A stretch of 64,000 nt of DNA, taken from Otatea glauca (taxonomy: Eukaryota; Streptophyta; Magnoliopsida; Poales; Poaceae). The notes beneath the pieces were generated by a model. The model had not been told where the DNA came from. It did no database searches and saw nothing but the letters and a program-made list of their open reading frames with translations. The translations under genes were made by a program, and so were the position numbers. This document shows positions 10,983 through 21,948 of this stretch, in pieces (the first letter of the stretch is position 1; every line of letters begins with the position of its first letter). The stretch is taken from assembly GCA_036346275.1 (NCBI GenBank), contig CM070722.1:63463524-63527523 (forward strand), in the 5' to 3' direction.

Positions 10983-11310
10983 ATATAAAAAATGGTTCAT
11001 TTTTATAATTAAGTTAGACGTGGGGATTGTTAAAATATTATTACGGAAAAGGCCAAATGAATAAAGAATTCGAGGAGAGGAGAGGTTCATTGGTTAAGTA
11101 CGATACACTAGGATTTACTACGATCATCAATTCATCCGAGTCAATTCGGTGCTCGTGCAAACCAAACTGATATGGACATGAGAGCAAAAATATTGGTGTG
11201 CAGATTGCAGCAGAGACAGCAAATGCACGAAGAAGATAGTGCACAATACAGGCATGCTGAGTACTCCCTGGTTATAAATAGTTGTCGTTTTGGACATCGA
11301 TATTATCTTC

Positions 11311-12404
11311 TGTTGGAAATATTAGGAATTTTCTCAATATTTTAATCCACAGAATTACGTAAATCATGATTAAACAAAGATGCATTTTTTTGTTCAAAGC
11401 CAAAGGTACTAGATAACAAATTATCTATCTCATACGCAAAGACTAATGAACAAGAAATCAGCATGAATAAAACACGGTATAAGTTAATATACCCTTGAGC
11501 CGGTGCCACCGTTGGCACAAAGCGCAGTGTAACATTCGTTCGCCATGACGGTCGAAGTAGACGATCACGAGTTGTTGCGGTGAAGCGTTAGTGCGATGAA
11601 GAGGCGATGCGGTGCGAGCGCGTTGCGGTCGCGATGCGCTTCAGAACACCTTCGGCGATCGCGTGGTCGCTCCCAAAACCTTATCGGCCTTCTATCTCGA
11701 GCAAGATCTCAAGAAGGCGAGGTTCCGAGGCCTGCTCCCTCATTTACTTGTGCGCGCAAAAACAGAGGCGGGAATGCAAAGGACAATGAACAAAGGATGA
11801 ATGGAGTCTGCGTGGGAGAGTTCTGCAGTTCGAAAAGCACGGTAGTGGCTCTCCTTATATAGCCTCGCGACATGCAACGGGCAGGAGCCGGCCATTACCA
11901 GCCATCAACTCAGGTAGCCGTTACCAGTAACCGACGACCATTATGCCAGCCATCAACCACGTCCGTTACGGTGGCGGCGGCGATTCTCGGTCACATTAAT
12001 CACTGCGGTTACTGGTCATATTGACTACTGAAACGGCAAAACAAACCGCTCCCGCCCAGCACATCACGTCCGGACTGGCCTGCGCCGCGCACGTGCACGT
12101 CTCGTCTCGTCTCGTCTCGTCTCGTCTCGACTCGACTCGACTCGACTCGCACTCGCACTCGCACACGCCACGCCACGCCACGCCTCGGCTCGGCTCGGCT
12201 CGGCAGCAGCAGGCAGCGTGTGCACAGCCTTTACCCTTTTCCACCTTGCTAATTGAGAGACACACAACTCAACTATTTAAGTTGGTCAAATCTTCTCTCA
12301 ATTACCCATATGGTACTAAACCAATTTCATGACTCCTAGTATTCTATTGGGCCTTTTGGAATTTCTATTAAATTAATTATGGGCCATCCCATAATAATCT
12401 AACA
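11311..12404 (+). mobile_element. Solo LTR (Ty1/copia-like), 1094 bp
   Basis: Starts tgttggaaatatt and ends aatctaaca, with tcttc on both sides (11306-11310 and 12405-12409). TG...CA ends plus a 5-bp direct duplication indicate an LTR left by unequal recombination between the two LTRs of a full element. The start resembles the Angela/BARE-type copia LTR start (from memory). It carries a probable promoter (ctccttatatagcc near 11850) and a pentanucleotide array at 12101-12203. Open frames inside are composition artefacts. Confidence 0.83.
12101..12203. repeat. Drifting pentanucleotide array inside the solo LTR
   Basis: Successive 5- to 6-bp units change along the array: ctcgt repeated, then ctcga repeated, then actcgc, then cgcca repeated, then ctcgg repeated. 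Neighbouring blocks differ by one base, as expected from slippage with stepwise mutation. Confidence 0.9.
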
Positions 12405-13232
12405 TCTTCAAAACATAACTTTGACTACTATTTTTTATTATAATATATTTATAAAGCCCAATAAAATTATAATATTATGAAAGTGCTTTTCGAGACAAAT
12501 CTACACATACTTCCCTTGAATCTGATCTCGGAAAAGCGCTTTAGACAAGCTGTAAGTTTAAGTTCTATTAGTTTTGGTGATTGGTTTTATATTAATGTTT
12601 AATTATTATTTAATAAAAAATCTAATCATTATGAGACTAACATGTTTAATTGAGCTACATTCTTATTAGTCTCAAATTTGGATGGAAAATGAAAAACCCA
12701 AGGTATGCACTCGTATTCACTCTAATAGTTTAATACATACTTAGGAATCAAGTTAAAAGATGAACTCTTCCATTGCTTATATATTAAAGATGTGCATTAT
12801 ATTTTCAATTCCATATATTACATGAATGCACACATCTAGGGGGAGTTTATAATTTAACTTGATTTTCAATAGTATTGATCCATGTCTTCTTGCAAAATAA
12901 AATAAAGGATCAAGACTTTAAAACAACCCTTTGAGTATATATATAACTTGTGTAGTTGTAGTATACTCATGCAAATATGGAATAAACTCATATGCAATCT
13001 AAGATTGATTATGTGCATATTGATTCGATGCTCAATTAGTTATATGCACATACTTAATGGAGTTTGTTCTATAGTTGATGGTCTAAATGTATTGATCTCA
13101 TTTCTATCACTCAAATATATTGGATCATTACTTTCCATCAAATTGAGTATATGAAACTTGTATAGTTATATATACTCATGTCAATTTAAATTGAGTTCGG
13201 TTGTCTCTTAATCAAATCAAAGAACGCTTCAT

Positions 13233-15445
13233 CATGTGTTGATGGTGTCTCTTTGTTGATTAAGGACAAGCGGGAAGTTCTTGAGTATAATAAAGCATTA
13301 GTTGCATCAAAGTACTCAAGACACAATTAATCATTCAAATTGATCTGTGTTGTGCTCAATCGATCTTGGAGGCATCCATTATGTGTTAATGGAGTGTGGT
13401 GATGATTGAGACAACCGTGTATATTGGACTAACATCTTTCATAAGTTGTGAAGTAGGTTGAGTCCAAAAAAATGAAGAATCGGGAAGAAGAAGAAGTCAT
13501 CATGTGTTGATGAGCTTTAAAGATGAATCCCGAAGTGAAGAGAAGAGCTAGAAGATTCATCATGTGTTGATGAACAAGAAGGACTCGGTCCCGGAGAAAA
13601 GATGATTGGAAATCATAAAAGTTCCAAGAGGATCGCTAGAGGCAAAGGTATAACTAGTTAGGGCTAAGGATGTGTTTCTAGTCTTTTACCGGTCTCGATG
13701 TTTGAATGGGAGACCGGGTTGCTAATTAGGTGTCGTACTATTAAGAGGAGTTGAGTCTTTTAGTTTGAGCTTCATCATGTGTTGATGAACTCGATCCGGT
13801 TCACTCTAGCTCACTCTCTTGGTTGGATTTTGTATGAGCTAAGTATTTGCATGTGTTGCAAATAAGGGTGCTCATGCTTGCATCTTATTTGAATCTTAAT
13901 TGATTTGGTTTTTGCATGAAGTTATGGATTTGCATGTGTTGCAAAAGGGAGATAGTTTATGCAATGTTGTTTATGTGGTTATTGCTTGGAGCTAAGTTTT
14001 GCATGTGTTGCAAAAGGAGAGAGCTCAAGCAATTTGGTTTAAAGTGTTTGCATGGAGCTAGAGATTTGCATGTATTACAAATAGAGAGCTCATGCACTTT
14101 GAGTTTGATTGGTGGTTTGCTTGGAGCTAAGATTTGCATGAGTTGCAAAAAGAGAGCTCAAGCATTTGAGTTTATTTGGTTGTTTGCATGGATCTAAGTA
14201 TTTGCATGTGTTGCAAATGGAGAGCTCATGCATTGGAGACTTAGCTTGTGACATGATCATGTGTTTATTATCACAAGGCTAAGAGAGGTTTATACTTTAT
14301 GTTTGCAAAATGAGTTTTTGCAAAACATTCATGTTTATGGTTCTTATCCTGGAGCATGAGATAAGCATTTGCAAATGTGTTTTGCAAAGTGTTATGATTA
14401 TGTGTTGATCATCTCATGGCTCAAGAGTTGAGTTAATCGTTTGGATTTGTTATTTGCAAATGAGCTAGAGGTTATGAGTTTTGATCCTAGAGCATGTGTT
14501 GGCATTTGCAAATATGTTTTGCAAAGTGTCGGGATCATGTGTTGATCCTTACATGGCTAGAGGGTTGATCTCATAGGTTCGTGGTTTATTTGCGAATGTG
14601 TTTTACAAATAAGTTGAGTTTAATGCAATTCTTTGGAGTATGTGAATAGAGTTTGCAAATTGGCTTGATCATGTGTTGATCATCACATAGCTCAAAGAAT
14701 CAATCTTTGTCAGTTTGGAGAAAAGTTTTTATGAAAAAACATGGTTTTCTCCCTGTGGCCGGCACTACCGCTCATTGAGGCCGGTAGTATCGCTTATGGG
14801 AGCTAGTACTGCCGCTTGGCTTGTACTACTGCCCTTGTGAGGCCGGTAGTACCGGAGGTCCGGTGCTACCGCGTGGATGGCCAGTAGTTCTTTTCCAGAA
14901 GAGCGCGTTTTCTCGGTTTTTGAAGACCGGAGCTACCATTGGTCAATGGGTGGTACTACCGGAGGTGCGGTAGTACCAGTCCCAAGCCGCCGGTAGCTAT
15001 TTTCCAGAGAGGTTATTCTAGAGGTTGCGCTGAGGCTGGTAGTACCGCCTGTGGGAGCCGGTACTACCACTCAAGCGGTACTACCGGACTTTTGCCTGCG
15101 GTAGTACCAGGTTTCCTACGTAACGCCTAGTTTTCGAGACGTTGCCCTGGAAGCTGGTACTACTGGCCCTATATGGGTGGTTGTACCGAAAATACTGAAA
15201 AATGCCCATCTTGCCTCCCAACGGCTAGATTTCGTGTGGGGGCTATAAAAGGATGCCAAGGGCTGGCATATGGGTTTGCTGGCTTTGTTGAGTATTTGGG
15301 GTGAGTTGTGTATGTGTTGCACCCTCACATTTGCTTCTTGAGCTAAGAGTGAGTCTTAATTGTATGTGTTGCAATTAGGAAGTGGATTGAGAGGCTCTTG
15401 TGCATGTGTTGCACTTAGGCGGTCACCTGAGTGCATGTGTTGCAC
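13233..15445 (+). repeat. Dispersed repeats of a catgtgttg core within the large LTR
   Basis: The core occurs roughly 19 times in two contexts. Early copies read catcatgtgttgatga; later ones read tttgcatgtgttgcaaa, a near palindrome, spaced about 65-80 bp apart between 13850 and 14220. A last group near 15310-15440 reads gcatgtgttgcact. No protein frame is preserved. Confidence 0.8.
14755..15190. repeat. Cluster of cggtagtaccg palindromes in the large LTR
   Basis: More than ten copies of ggtagtacc or ggtactacc variants alternate with cctgtgggagcc-type linkers. The inverted LTR at 20203-21948 holds the matching cluster (ggtagcaccggg, ggtgctaccg) at 20960-21560, so the block is a conserved part of this LTR family. 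Confidence 0.8.
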
Positions 15446-16169
15446 TAGGTGAAGTTCAAACGGAAGGGTTTGGCTTGTTATTCTTGGTGTTTGCCGACAC
15501 CTATACGGCGTAGCGGCGTCGTGCGCGGTAATCTTCTCAAGGAGATTGTGAGAAGGCCCAGCAAAGTTTTTGAAGGTCGGTGCTCGTCTACCCGGAGGGG
15601 GAAAGAGCAACCACTAATAGATTCGAGGTGGGTGCTCGATTCGTGGAGCCGGTCCAATTCATTTGGGCTAAGCTCAACGTGGATTAGGGGAGACCGGCAA
15701 GTCTCCGAACACCACGGTAAAAAGTATTATGCCTCTTGTGCTTGCATTGTATTCGTTATTTATATTCAAGCAATTTATTTTCATATAATTAAATTGATTG
15801 ATTGTTTGTCTTTAGAATTGCAATTATTGTTAGAGACATAATTAGTTAGTGCACATAGTGAGCCTAGTTGATTTATGTTTTAATTATCAAAACCTTAGTT
15901 TATCGCTTCCGCATTAATTATTGTTAAGGTTTTGTCATAAGGGTAATTAAAAGTGAATTGATTTGTAGAAATTCTTAGAGTAATTTTTAAAAAGCCGTCT
16001 ATTCACCCACCCTCTAGTCCACATCCTCGTCCTTAACAAGTCCTATTTACCAGGTGATTTTCATGTATCTAATTTAAATATTTAAAAATATATTAACAGG
16101 TAAAGTTTTAAAATTTTGATTACACATATGTCTAAAACCATAACTATTTTTGACTCTAGGGAATAGTAT

Positions 16170-16398
16170 TGTTGGGAAACCACGTGGTCCAATGAAAGCC
16201 CACGATGGTCCCTTAGCTGAAACCCTAGACGACTACTATATAAGAAGGAGTGGGTCCCCCCTATGTATGAGAAATCATAATAGCAATAAAGAATTCTGTC
16301 GTCGCTCTCCCTAAACCTGTGTCTCTCTTTCTCTCTCTGTTCTCCAATTCAGATATGTTCGGGAACCCCGGACTATTCGATAGCGAGGTTCCTTAACA
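16170..16398 (+). repeat. 5' LTR of copia 1
   Basis: Begins tgttgggaaaccacgtgg and ends ggttccttaaca. Contains a TATA-like actatataagaag near 16240 and a CT-rich stretch near 16325. It pairs with 24608-24835. Confidence 0.95.
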
Positions 16399-17695
16399 CG
16401 TTATCAGCACGAAGCTCTACCGGCGAACGGATTGAAAAGGTGAGAATCGACGATTGAATCTAAACGCTTGTTGATTCTATGCATGCATCTAACCTACGCA
16501 TCTGGTATTGTCCGTCACGTGGCAAGAAGCTACAACGACATGAAGCTACAGTACGCAAATCTATTGTTCATCCGGGAAAAAACAAGTATGGCGCTCGAAG
16601 CGCCGTCGCTGCCGCCGCTGCCTACGCCGGTGATGCGCTCGAAGCGTCGCACCACCGCCTCGGCCTTCGCGCCGCGAAGACGCCATAACCTCAACCTCGG
16701 TGCTCCACCGCAGCCGCCGCGCCGCCCATCGCCGCTGCCGCCGCTCGTCGCGCCCTCACCGCCGACCGGCCGCGCCGCACTCGCCGCGGCCGTCTCACGA
16801 CCGCAGCGCTCCGACGCGCGTCGACGCCTCGCTCTGCGCCGCCGTCCCTCGGCCCGTCTTGCGCCGCCGCCTGGCTTCCCATACCGCAAGCGCGTGAAGC
16901 GACGCCGCCGGCCTCGGTTCCGTGCCGCAGCCACCGACGCGCCCGCCGCCGTCGATGCTCGAGCTCGCGGCCGCCTCTACCTCCCGGCCGGCTTGCGACC
17001 ATCGCCGCCCGACCGTCGCGCCTCGGCGGCAGACCGCGCGCGCAGTAGCATACTGCGTCGCCGTCGTGCATGCTCGGCCACCCGTGCGCGCGCCTCGGCC
17101 TCGTCGATTCTTTGCCTCGGCGATCTGCGCGCCCCACGCCGCCGTCGTGAGAATCGCCGGCGCCGCCTCGCCTCGCTCGAGGCAATCGTCGTCGCCACAC
17201 CCGAGGCGGCCGCGCGCCGCCTCGCCCGGCCACCCTCTCTTCGCAGCGACTCGGCTCCGCCGCCGCCGCGCCGCCGTCGCTTAAACTTCCGGCGCCACAA
17301 GAAGAAGCGTCGCCGCCGGCCTACCTACCGCCACGCTTTGCCCAGCGCGTGTAGAAGAGTCTGGCTGCTAGGGTTTCCAACCCTAGCCGCCTGGTTATAT
17401 GGGCTGCGAGAAGAGGCCCAACTGGCTGCTCGGCTGAGAAAAGAAAGAAAAGAAAAGAAAAAAATAGCAAAAAATTTGGAAAATTGCTAGAAAAATCCAG
17501 AAAAAATTATTTGGCTCTGTGTTAATTTTTCTAGGTTTATTCTCTGTATTTATGAATATTATTTATGAATTTTTGAATCCATTGCTTTATTTAGCATACT
17601 GCAATGCCTGGCAATTTATTTTCTTCACTTTATGCTTTTTGCAACCATTCTCTATTAGATTACACGCAGTAATCCAATGTCAAAATTTTGAAATC
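16399..17695 (+). other. GC-rich leader of copia 1 between LTR and gag
   Basis: About 1.3 kb. The stretch 16590-17330 is extremely rich in gcc/cgc triplets, giving long open frames on both strands (for example 16468-17490 on +). The predicted Arg/Ala/Pro-rich peptides have no domain, and the bias explains the openness, so I treat it as untranslated. The last 300 bp turn AT-rich before the gag start. Copia 2 has a similar GC-rich leader at the same place. Confidence 0.6.
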
Positions 17696-18764
17696 ATGCA
17701 GATATCCGGCATCGTGAATCGTGAGTTTGAAGAACTGGCCCCACACGGTCAGAACTACCTCACTTGGGCATCGGACATGAAGATCGTTCTTGGGGGCAAG
17801 AAGCTCCGTGCAGCGATTGGTCTAGGCAGGGTCCTCACAGGACGCGAAACCTACCGCCGAGCAGAACGATCAAGCCTTGCACTTCCTCAGGCACCACCTC
17901 TCAGCCACTCTGAAAAATGAATACATGGCTGAGGAGAGTGCACTTGAGCTTTGGACTGCACTTCAGAAGCGGTTCGAGAAGCTTAAGTACACCATCTTGC
18001 CCCAAGCACAGCAAGATTGGGTCCGCCTTAGGTTTGCATACTTCAAAACAGTGGCTGAGTACAATTCTACCTTGCACAGAATTTGTACCAATCTCTCCCT
18101 CTGTGGCAAGAAGATCACTGATGAGGAGAAGATTGAGAAAACTCTCTCTACCTTCCACCCAAATGCTATCCAGAGTGTACGCAGCTATCGTCAGGGCGCA
18201 TACAAGGAGTATAGCGAACTAATTGGTGTAATGTAAGTTGCGGAATCGCAAGACGATGTTCTACGCAAGAACTATGTCTCGCAGCCACCTGGAAGAGGCA
18301 CTGACACAGAAGTATATGCCAATAGCTATAAGGTGAGAAAGCCCACTCATAGAAAGAAGGGCAAGCAGGGTGGAAAGGAGAGGTCTCAGGCCAAAGGAAA
18401 GTCCAAAGCCCCAGTAAAGAAGGATGACAAGGAAAAGGTGCACGCCAAGCCGTATGGACAGCAGAACCAAATGTGCTTCAGGTGCGGCACTTGGGGTCAC
18501 TGGTCGAAGATATGTCGAGAATCCAAGGAAGTGATCAACGCACATCAAGCTAAAAGGAAGGCAAAAGAAAACGCCCAAGCAGAGGCGCACTTCGCCAAGA
18601 TTGGTGATGATGATGCCATGGATGAAGATACCCCACTTGTCTCATCCTCACAGAATAGCCTGGACATCGATGCTACAGCCAATATTATGGCAAATGAAGA
18701 GAAAACTTCTGTCGATGATATAGAAGCAGAAATTAATGCATATTTTATAGATTCTGTCTAATGC
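17696..18764 (+). pseudogene. gag of copia 1 (frameshifted)
   Basis: Starts at ATG 17696 (MQISGIVNREFEELAPHGQ). A frameshift around 17825-17870 moves reading to the frame containing FLRHHLSATLKNEYMAEESA and the UBN2-type capsid region (LELWTALQKRFEKLKYTILP), which stops at 18236. A further frame continues to a CCHC zinc knuckle at 18473-18514 (CFRCGTWGHWSKIC, spacing C-x2-C-x4-H-x4-C) and ends near 18763. This is the nucleocapsid/capsid precursor that packages element RNA; it is no longer intact. Confidence 0.85.
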
Positions 18765-18959
18765 ATATTTTTTAGATTATGGTTGTTAGCATTTTGTTTT
18801 AAATAATGGATTGTAAGCTCTAGAAGAGCATACTTCTCTCATGAATAAATACATAATTTATTCTTTATTCCAGTAACCTTTATTTTGCAAGCAATGTTTG
18901 GATTTTTTTTTGCCACTGTTTGATTGGAATTATTTTTCCTTTTTAGAAATCGTGTAGCG

Positions 18960-20202
18960 CCCAAATGAAAGAGATATGCATTATTGATAGTGGCACAACA
19001 AATACCATCTTAAGAGAGTCTAAATAGTTCTAGTCGATCACGAAGAACGCTGGAAAGATTACTACGATCGCAGAAAGCGATTCATATGTAATAGGCTCAG
19101 GAAGAGTCACTATTATATTGTCTATGGGTACAACTTTGGTAATTGAAGAAGCCCTTTTATACCCTGAATCAACGCGCACTCTCTTAAGCTTTAAAGACAT
19201 CCGCGCCAATGGTTTTCATGTAGAAACCAATGAGGAAAATGGCAAAGAATACTTGTGCATTGTGAAGCACGCGGTATGTGGAAAAATGGTATTAGAAAAA
19301 TGTCCCTCATATGAATCTGGGTTGTACTACACGAATATTCATGCACCCGAAGTGTATACTTCCTTAAAGACTGTTTTTAGAAGCTCTGAGTTATTTTCTT
19401 TATGGCATGGTAGATTAGGCCATCCTGGTCTTAAAATGATGAGGAATATAGTGAACAACTCACAAGGTCATGCATTAATGTTAAAAATTTCCTGAATCAT
19501 CCTGGTCTTAAAATGATGAGGAATATAGTGAACAACTCACAAGGTCATGGCATTAATGTTAAAAATTTCCCGAATCATGAAGATTTCGTGTGTCCTGCAT
19601 GTCCCACCGGAAAATTAATAACTAGACCCTCTGTCATGAAAGTGCAAAGTGAAATCCCTGCAATCTTGGAGCGCATCCAGGGGATATTTGCGGCCCGATT
19701 CAGCCCCTGTCAGGGCCGTTTCGATATTTTATGGTGCTCATCGATGCTTCCTCGAAATGGTCGCACGTATGCTTATTGTCAACAAGAAACCATGCTTTTG
19801 CAAAGCTGATCTCGCAGATCATAAGAATTAAGAATGCTTTCCCTGATCATCGCGTGAAGTCCATTAGAATGGACAATGCCAGAGAATTTACTTCAAAAGC
19901 ATTTGATGATTATTGCACGACAACAGGGATAGCAGTTGAGCACTCCGTACCGCACATCCATCCGCAGAATGGACTAGCTGAAGCACTAATAAAGAGGATT
20001 AAATTCATTGCCAGACCGCTTTTGCAGAGTTGTAACTTGCCCAATACTTGTTGGGGACACGCAGTCCTGTACGCAGCAGCTCTCATCAATTTCAGACCTT
20101 CGGCCTACAACATCCATTCTCCTATGTAACTTGTGCACGGGATCATACCGAAAATCTCTCATCTCAGGAAATTTGGGTGTATGGTATATGTTCCTATACC
20201 AC
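18960..20202 (+). pseudogene. Copia 1 pol, first part: protease, pre-integrase, integrase (disrupted)
   Basis: Protease active-site motif IIDSGTTNTIL near 18975-19010, followed by in-frame stops. The GAG-pre-integrase motif LWHGRLGHPGLKMMRNIV is at about 19400-19455 and is then repeated by a 77-bp tandem duplication. Integrase catalytic blocks are VLIDASSKWSHV, SIRMDNAREFTSKAFDDYC and GLAEALIKRIK (DDE-type residues D, D, E). The frame breaks where the solo LTR enters at 20203, within VPIPPQRT. Confidence 0.88.
19421..19575 (+). repeat. 77-bp tandem duplication in the pre-integrase region of copia 1
   Basis: 19421-19497 and 19498-19575 both start catcctggtcttaaaatgat and run to aaatttc(c/t)(c/t)gaat, differing by about one base and one inserted g. 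The duplication destroys the reading frame. Confidence 0.92.
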
Positions 20203-21948
20203 TGTAGGATAAAGGATAACCGACTAGAGGGGGGTGAATAGGAGGTTTCTAAATTTTCTCAACACAATTTAGAAATTACAAATAACACTACGAAATTTAA
20301 ATATGAATATGAAGAACACACTAAAGTCTCTAGCAAAGCTTGAGATGCTATGACAATACAAGTGAAGCAAATATACTTATGAGCACAAATATTATGAGGA
20401 GTATGGTATTAACCAAATGGATTTTCAACAATCAAGAATACCAAGCACAATAAAATAGGAGACAAAGAATTTTGACCCGTGGTCTCGGAGACTTGCCGGT
20501 CTCCCCTACTCCACGTTGAGGTGACTTGATCCTCGTCAAGCCGGCTCCACTTGCTTGAGCCTTCCTCGATCACTAAGGTAGTTCTTCCCCGCTCCGGGTA
20601 GGCGAACTCCGGCCTTCACAACTTGCCGGGGCTTCTCACAATCTCCGTTGAGAAGCTCACCGCGCACGATCGCCACCAAGCCGTCTAGGAGGCGGCAACC
20701 TCCAAGAGTAATAAACCTTGACGCTAGCTTGAGGTCGAATGTCGGTGTCTAAAGGCTCAAACACTAAATGCAACACCCAATTTGCTTCTCACACTCACAA
20801 ATAGAAATTGAATACACACAAGAGTGGAGAACACTTGCTAGAGCTCAAATATCATCAATGAGGACCAAGAAGTGCTCTAGAATGCAGGTGGGGAGGTATT
20901 TATAGCCTCCATCAAACTTTCTAGCCGTTGGAGCTCGAATCTGCAGAAAATCTGTTTTTTCGGTGCTACCGCCCATGTAGGACCGGTAGCACCGGGCTCT
21001 GCTTCAACGGCTAGAACAGTGCATTTAATGCACTTGCCAGAGACCGTTACAGGAAGTCCGGTGCTACCGCCCAACTAGGGCCGGTAGCACCGGGCTCCAC
21101 TTCATTTTCTTTCTTCGAAAAGAGACCTCTCTAGAATTATAGCACCGGGCTCAGGGCCGGTGCTACCGTGATCCCGGTAGCACCGGGATATAATGGTCGG
21201 TAACACCGGGCTCCCAAATGCCCAGAAAAGGTGCTTCTCTGGAATTTTTACACCGGGTGGTGGTCCGGTGCTACCGAAGGTCCGGTAGCACCGGGCCACC
21301 ATGGGCAGTAGCACCGGGCCACAAAAACACCCAAAAACACACCTTTTGTGATTTTCACACCGGGCTAAAGTCCGGTGCTACCGTGATCCCGGTAGCACCG
21401 GGATGCCATGGGCGGTAGCACCGGGATGCCATGGGCGGTAGCACCGGGTTTCAAAATCGCTCAAAAAACCTTCTCTGGAATTTTCACACCGCGCTATTGA
21501 GCCGGTGCTACCGCGCATCCGGTAGCACCGCGCTGTCATGGGCGGTAGCACCGGGTTTTCAGAGATTTGATTTGTTCTAAAGGATTTTCAAGATTGAAAC
21601 TTATTTATCATTTGGCAACTATTTGAATATGCATTTTGAGCATTTAAACCCTAAAAAGACATCGAGATAAGCGTCAAGATCCCTCTTAATAGTACGGCCC
21701 TAAATCTAGTAAACCGATCTTTCTTCCAAACTCCAAGATCGTCAAAAGACTAGAAAAGAGCCTTATAAATTTACCTTTTCATGATCTTGACATATTGCCG
21801 ATTGGTTTGAGCCTTCTTTGGTATTTCCATGATTATTAATCTTGGAATTGACCTACTTTCAATATTCTCAACAAAAGTATTAGATCATATAACAAAAGTT
21901 GTCATTAATTATCAAAACCAAAACATACCGGGTGCCTAGATGCTTTCA
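20203..21948 (-). mobile_element. Solo LTR inserted in copia 1 integrase, 1746 bp
   Basis: Read on the minus strand it starts tgaaagcatctaggcaccc and ends ctagtcggttatcctttatcctaca. accac flanks it on both sides (20198-20202 and 21949-21953). Removing the LTR and one accac restores the copia frame (..VPIP then PQRTAMGP..), proving insertion after copia 1 landed. It is of the same family as 12550-16038 in the opposite orientation and carries the ggtagcaccggg cluster. Confidence 0.93.

Larger units (their letters stand above)
12550..16038 (+). mobile_element. Large solo-LTR-like unit (~3.5 kb), same family as the LTR at 20203-21948
   Basis: Begins tgtaagtttaag...ttttggtgattgg and ends tattcacccaccctctagtc...ccttaaca, matching in inverted orientation both ends of the LTR at 20203-21948. 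The shared internal block around 15500-15720 (gagaccggcaagtctccga) supports this. The ends resemble SIRE/Opie-type copia LTRs (from memory). No internal domain or tRNA-binding site follows, so it behaves as a solo LTR. The duplication is uncertain: acaag lies at 12545-12549 and 16036-16040, which would trim the TG..CA ends by a few bases. At 3.5 kb it is unusually long, largely because of internal repeats. Confidence 0.65.

Noticed and set aside
13233..15445. Regularly spaced short repeats considered as a CRISPR-like array
   Set aside because: Repeats are degenerate, spacing is irregular and they sit inside a plant LTR; CRISPR does not occur in plant nuclear DNA.
16468..17490. 340-codon open frame on +
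   Set aside because: Arg/Ala/Pro-rich translation of a gcc/cgc-biased retrotransposon leader. Overlapping long frames exist on both strands and no domain is visible.
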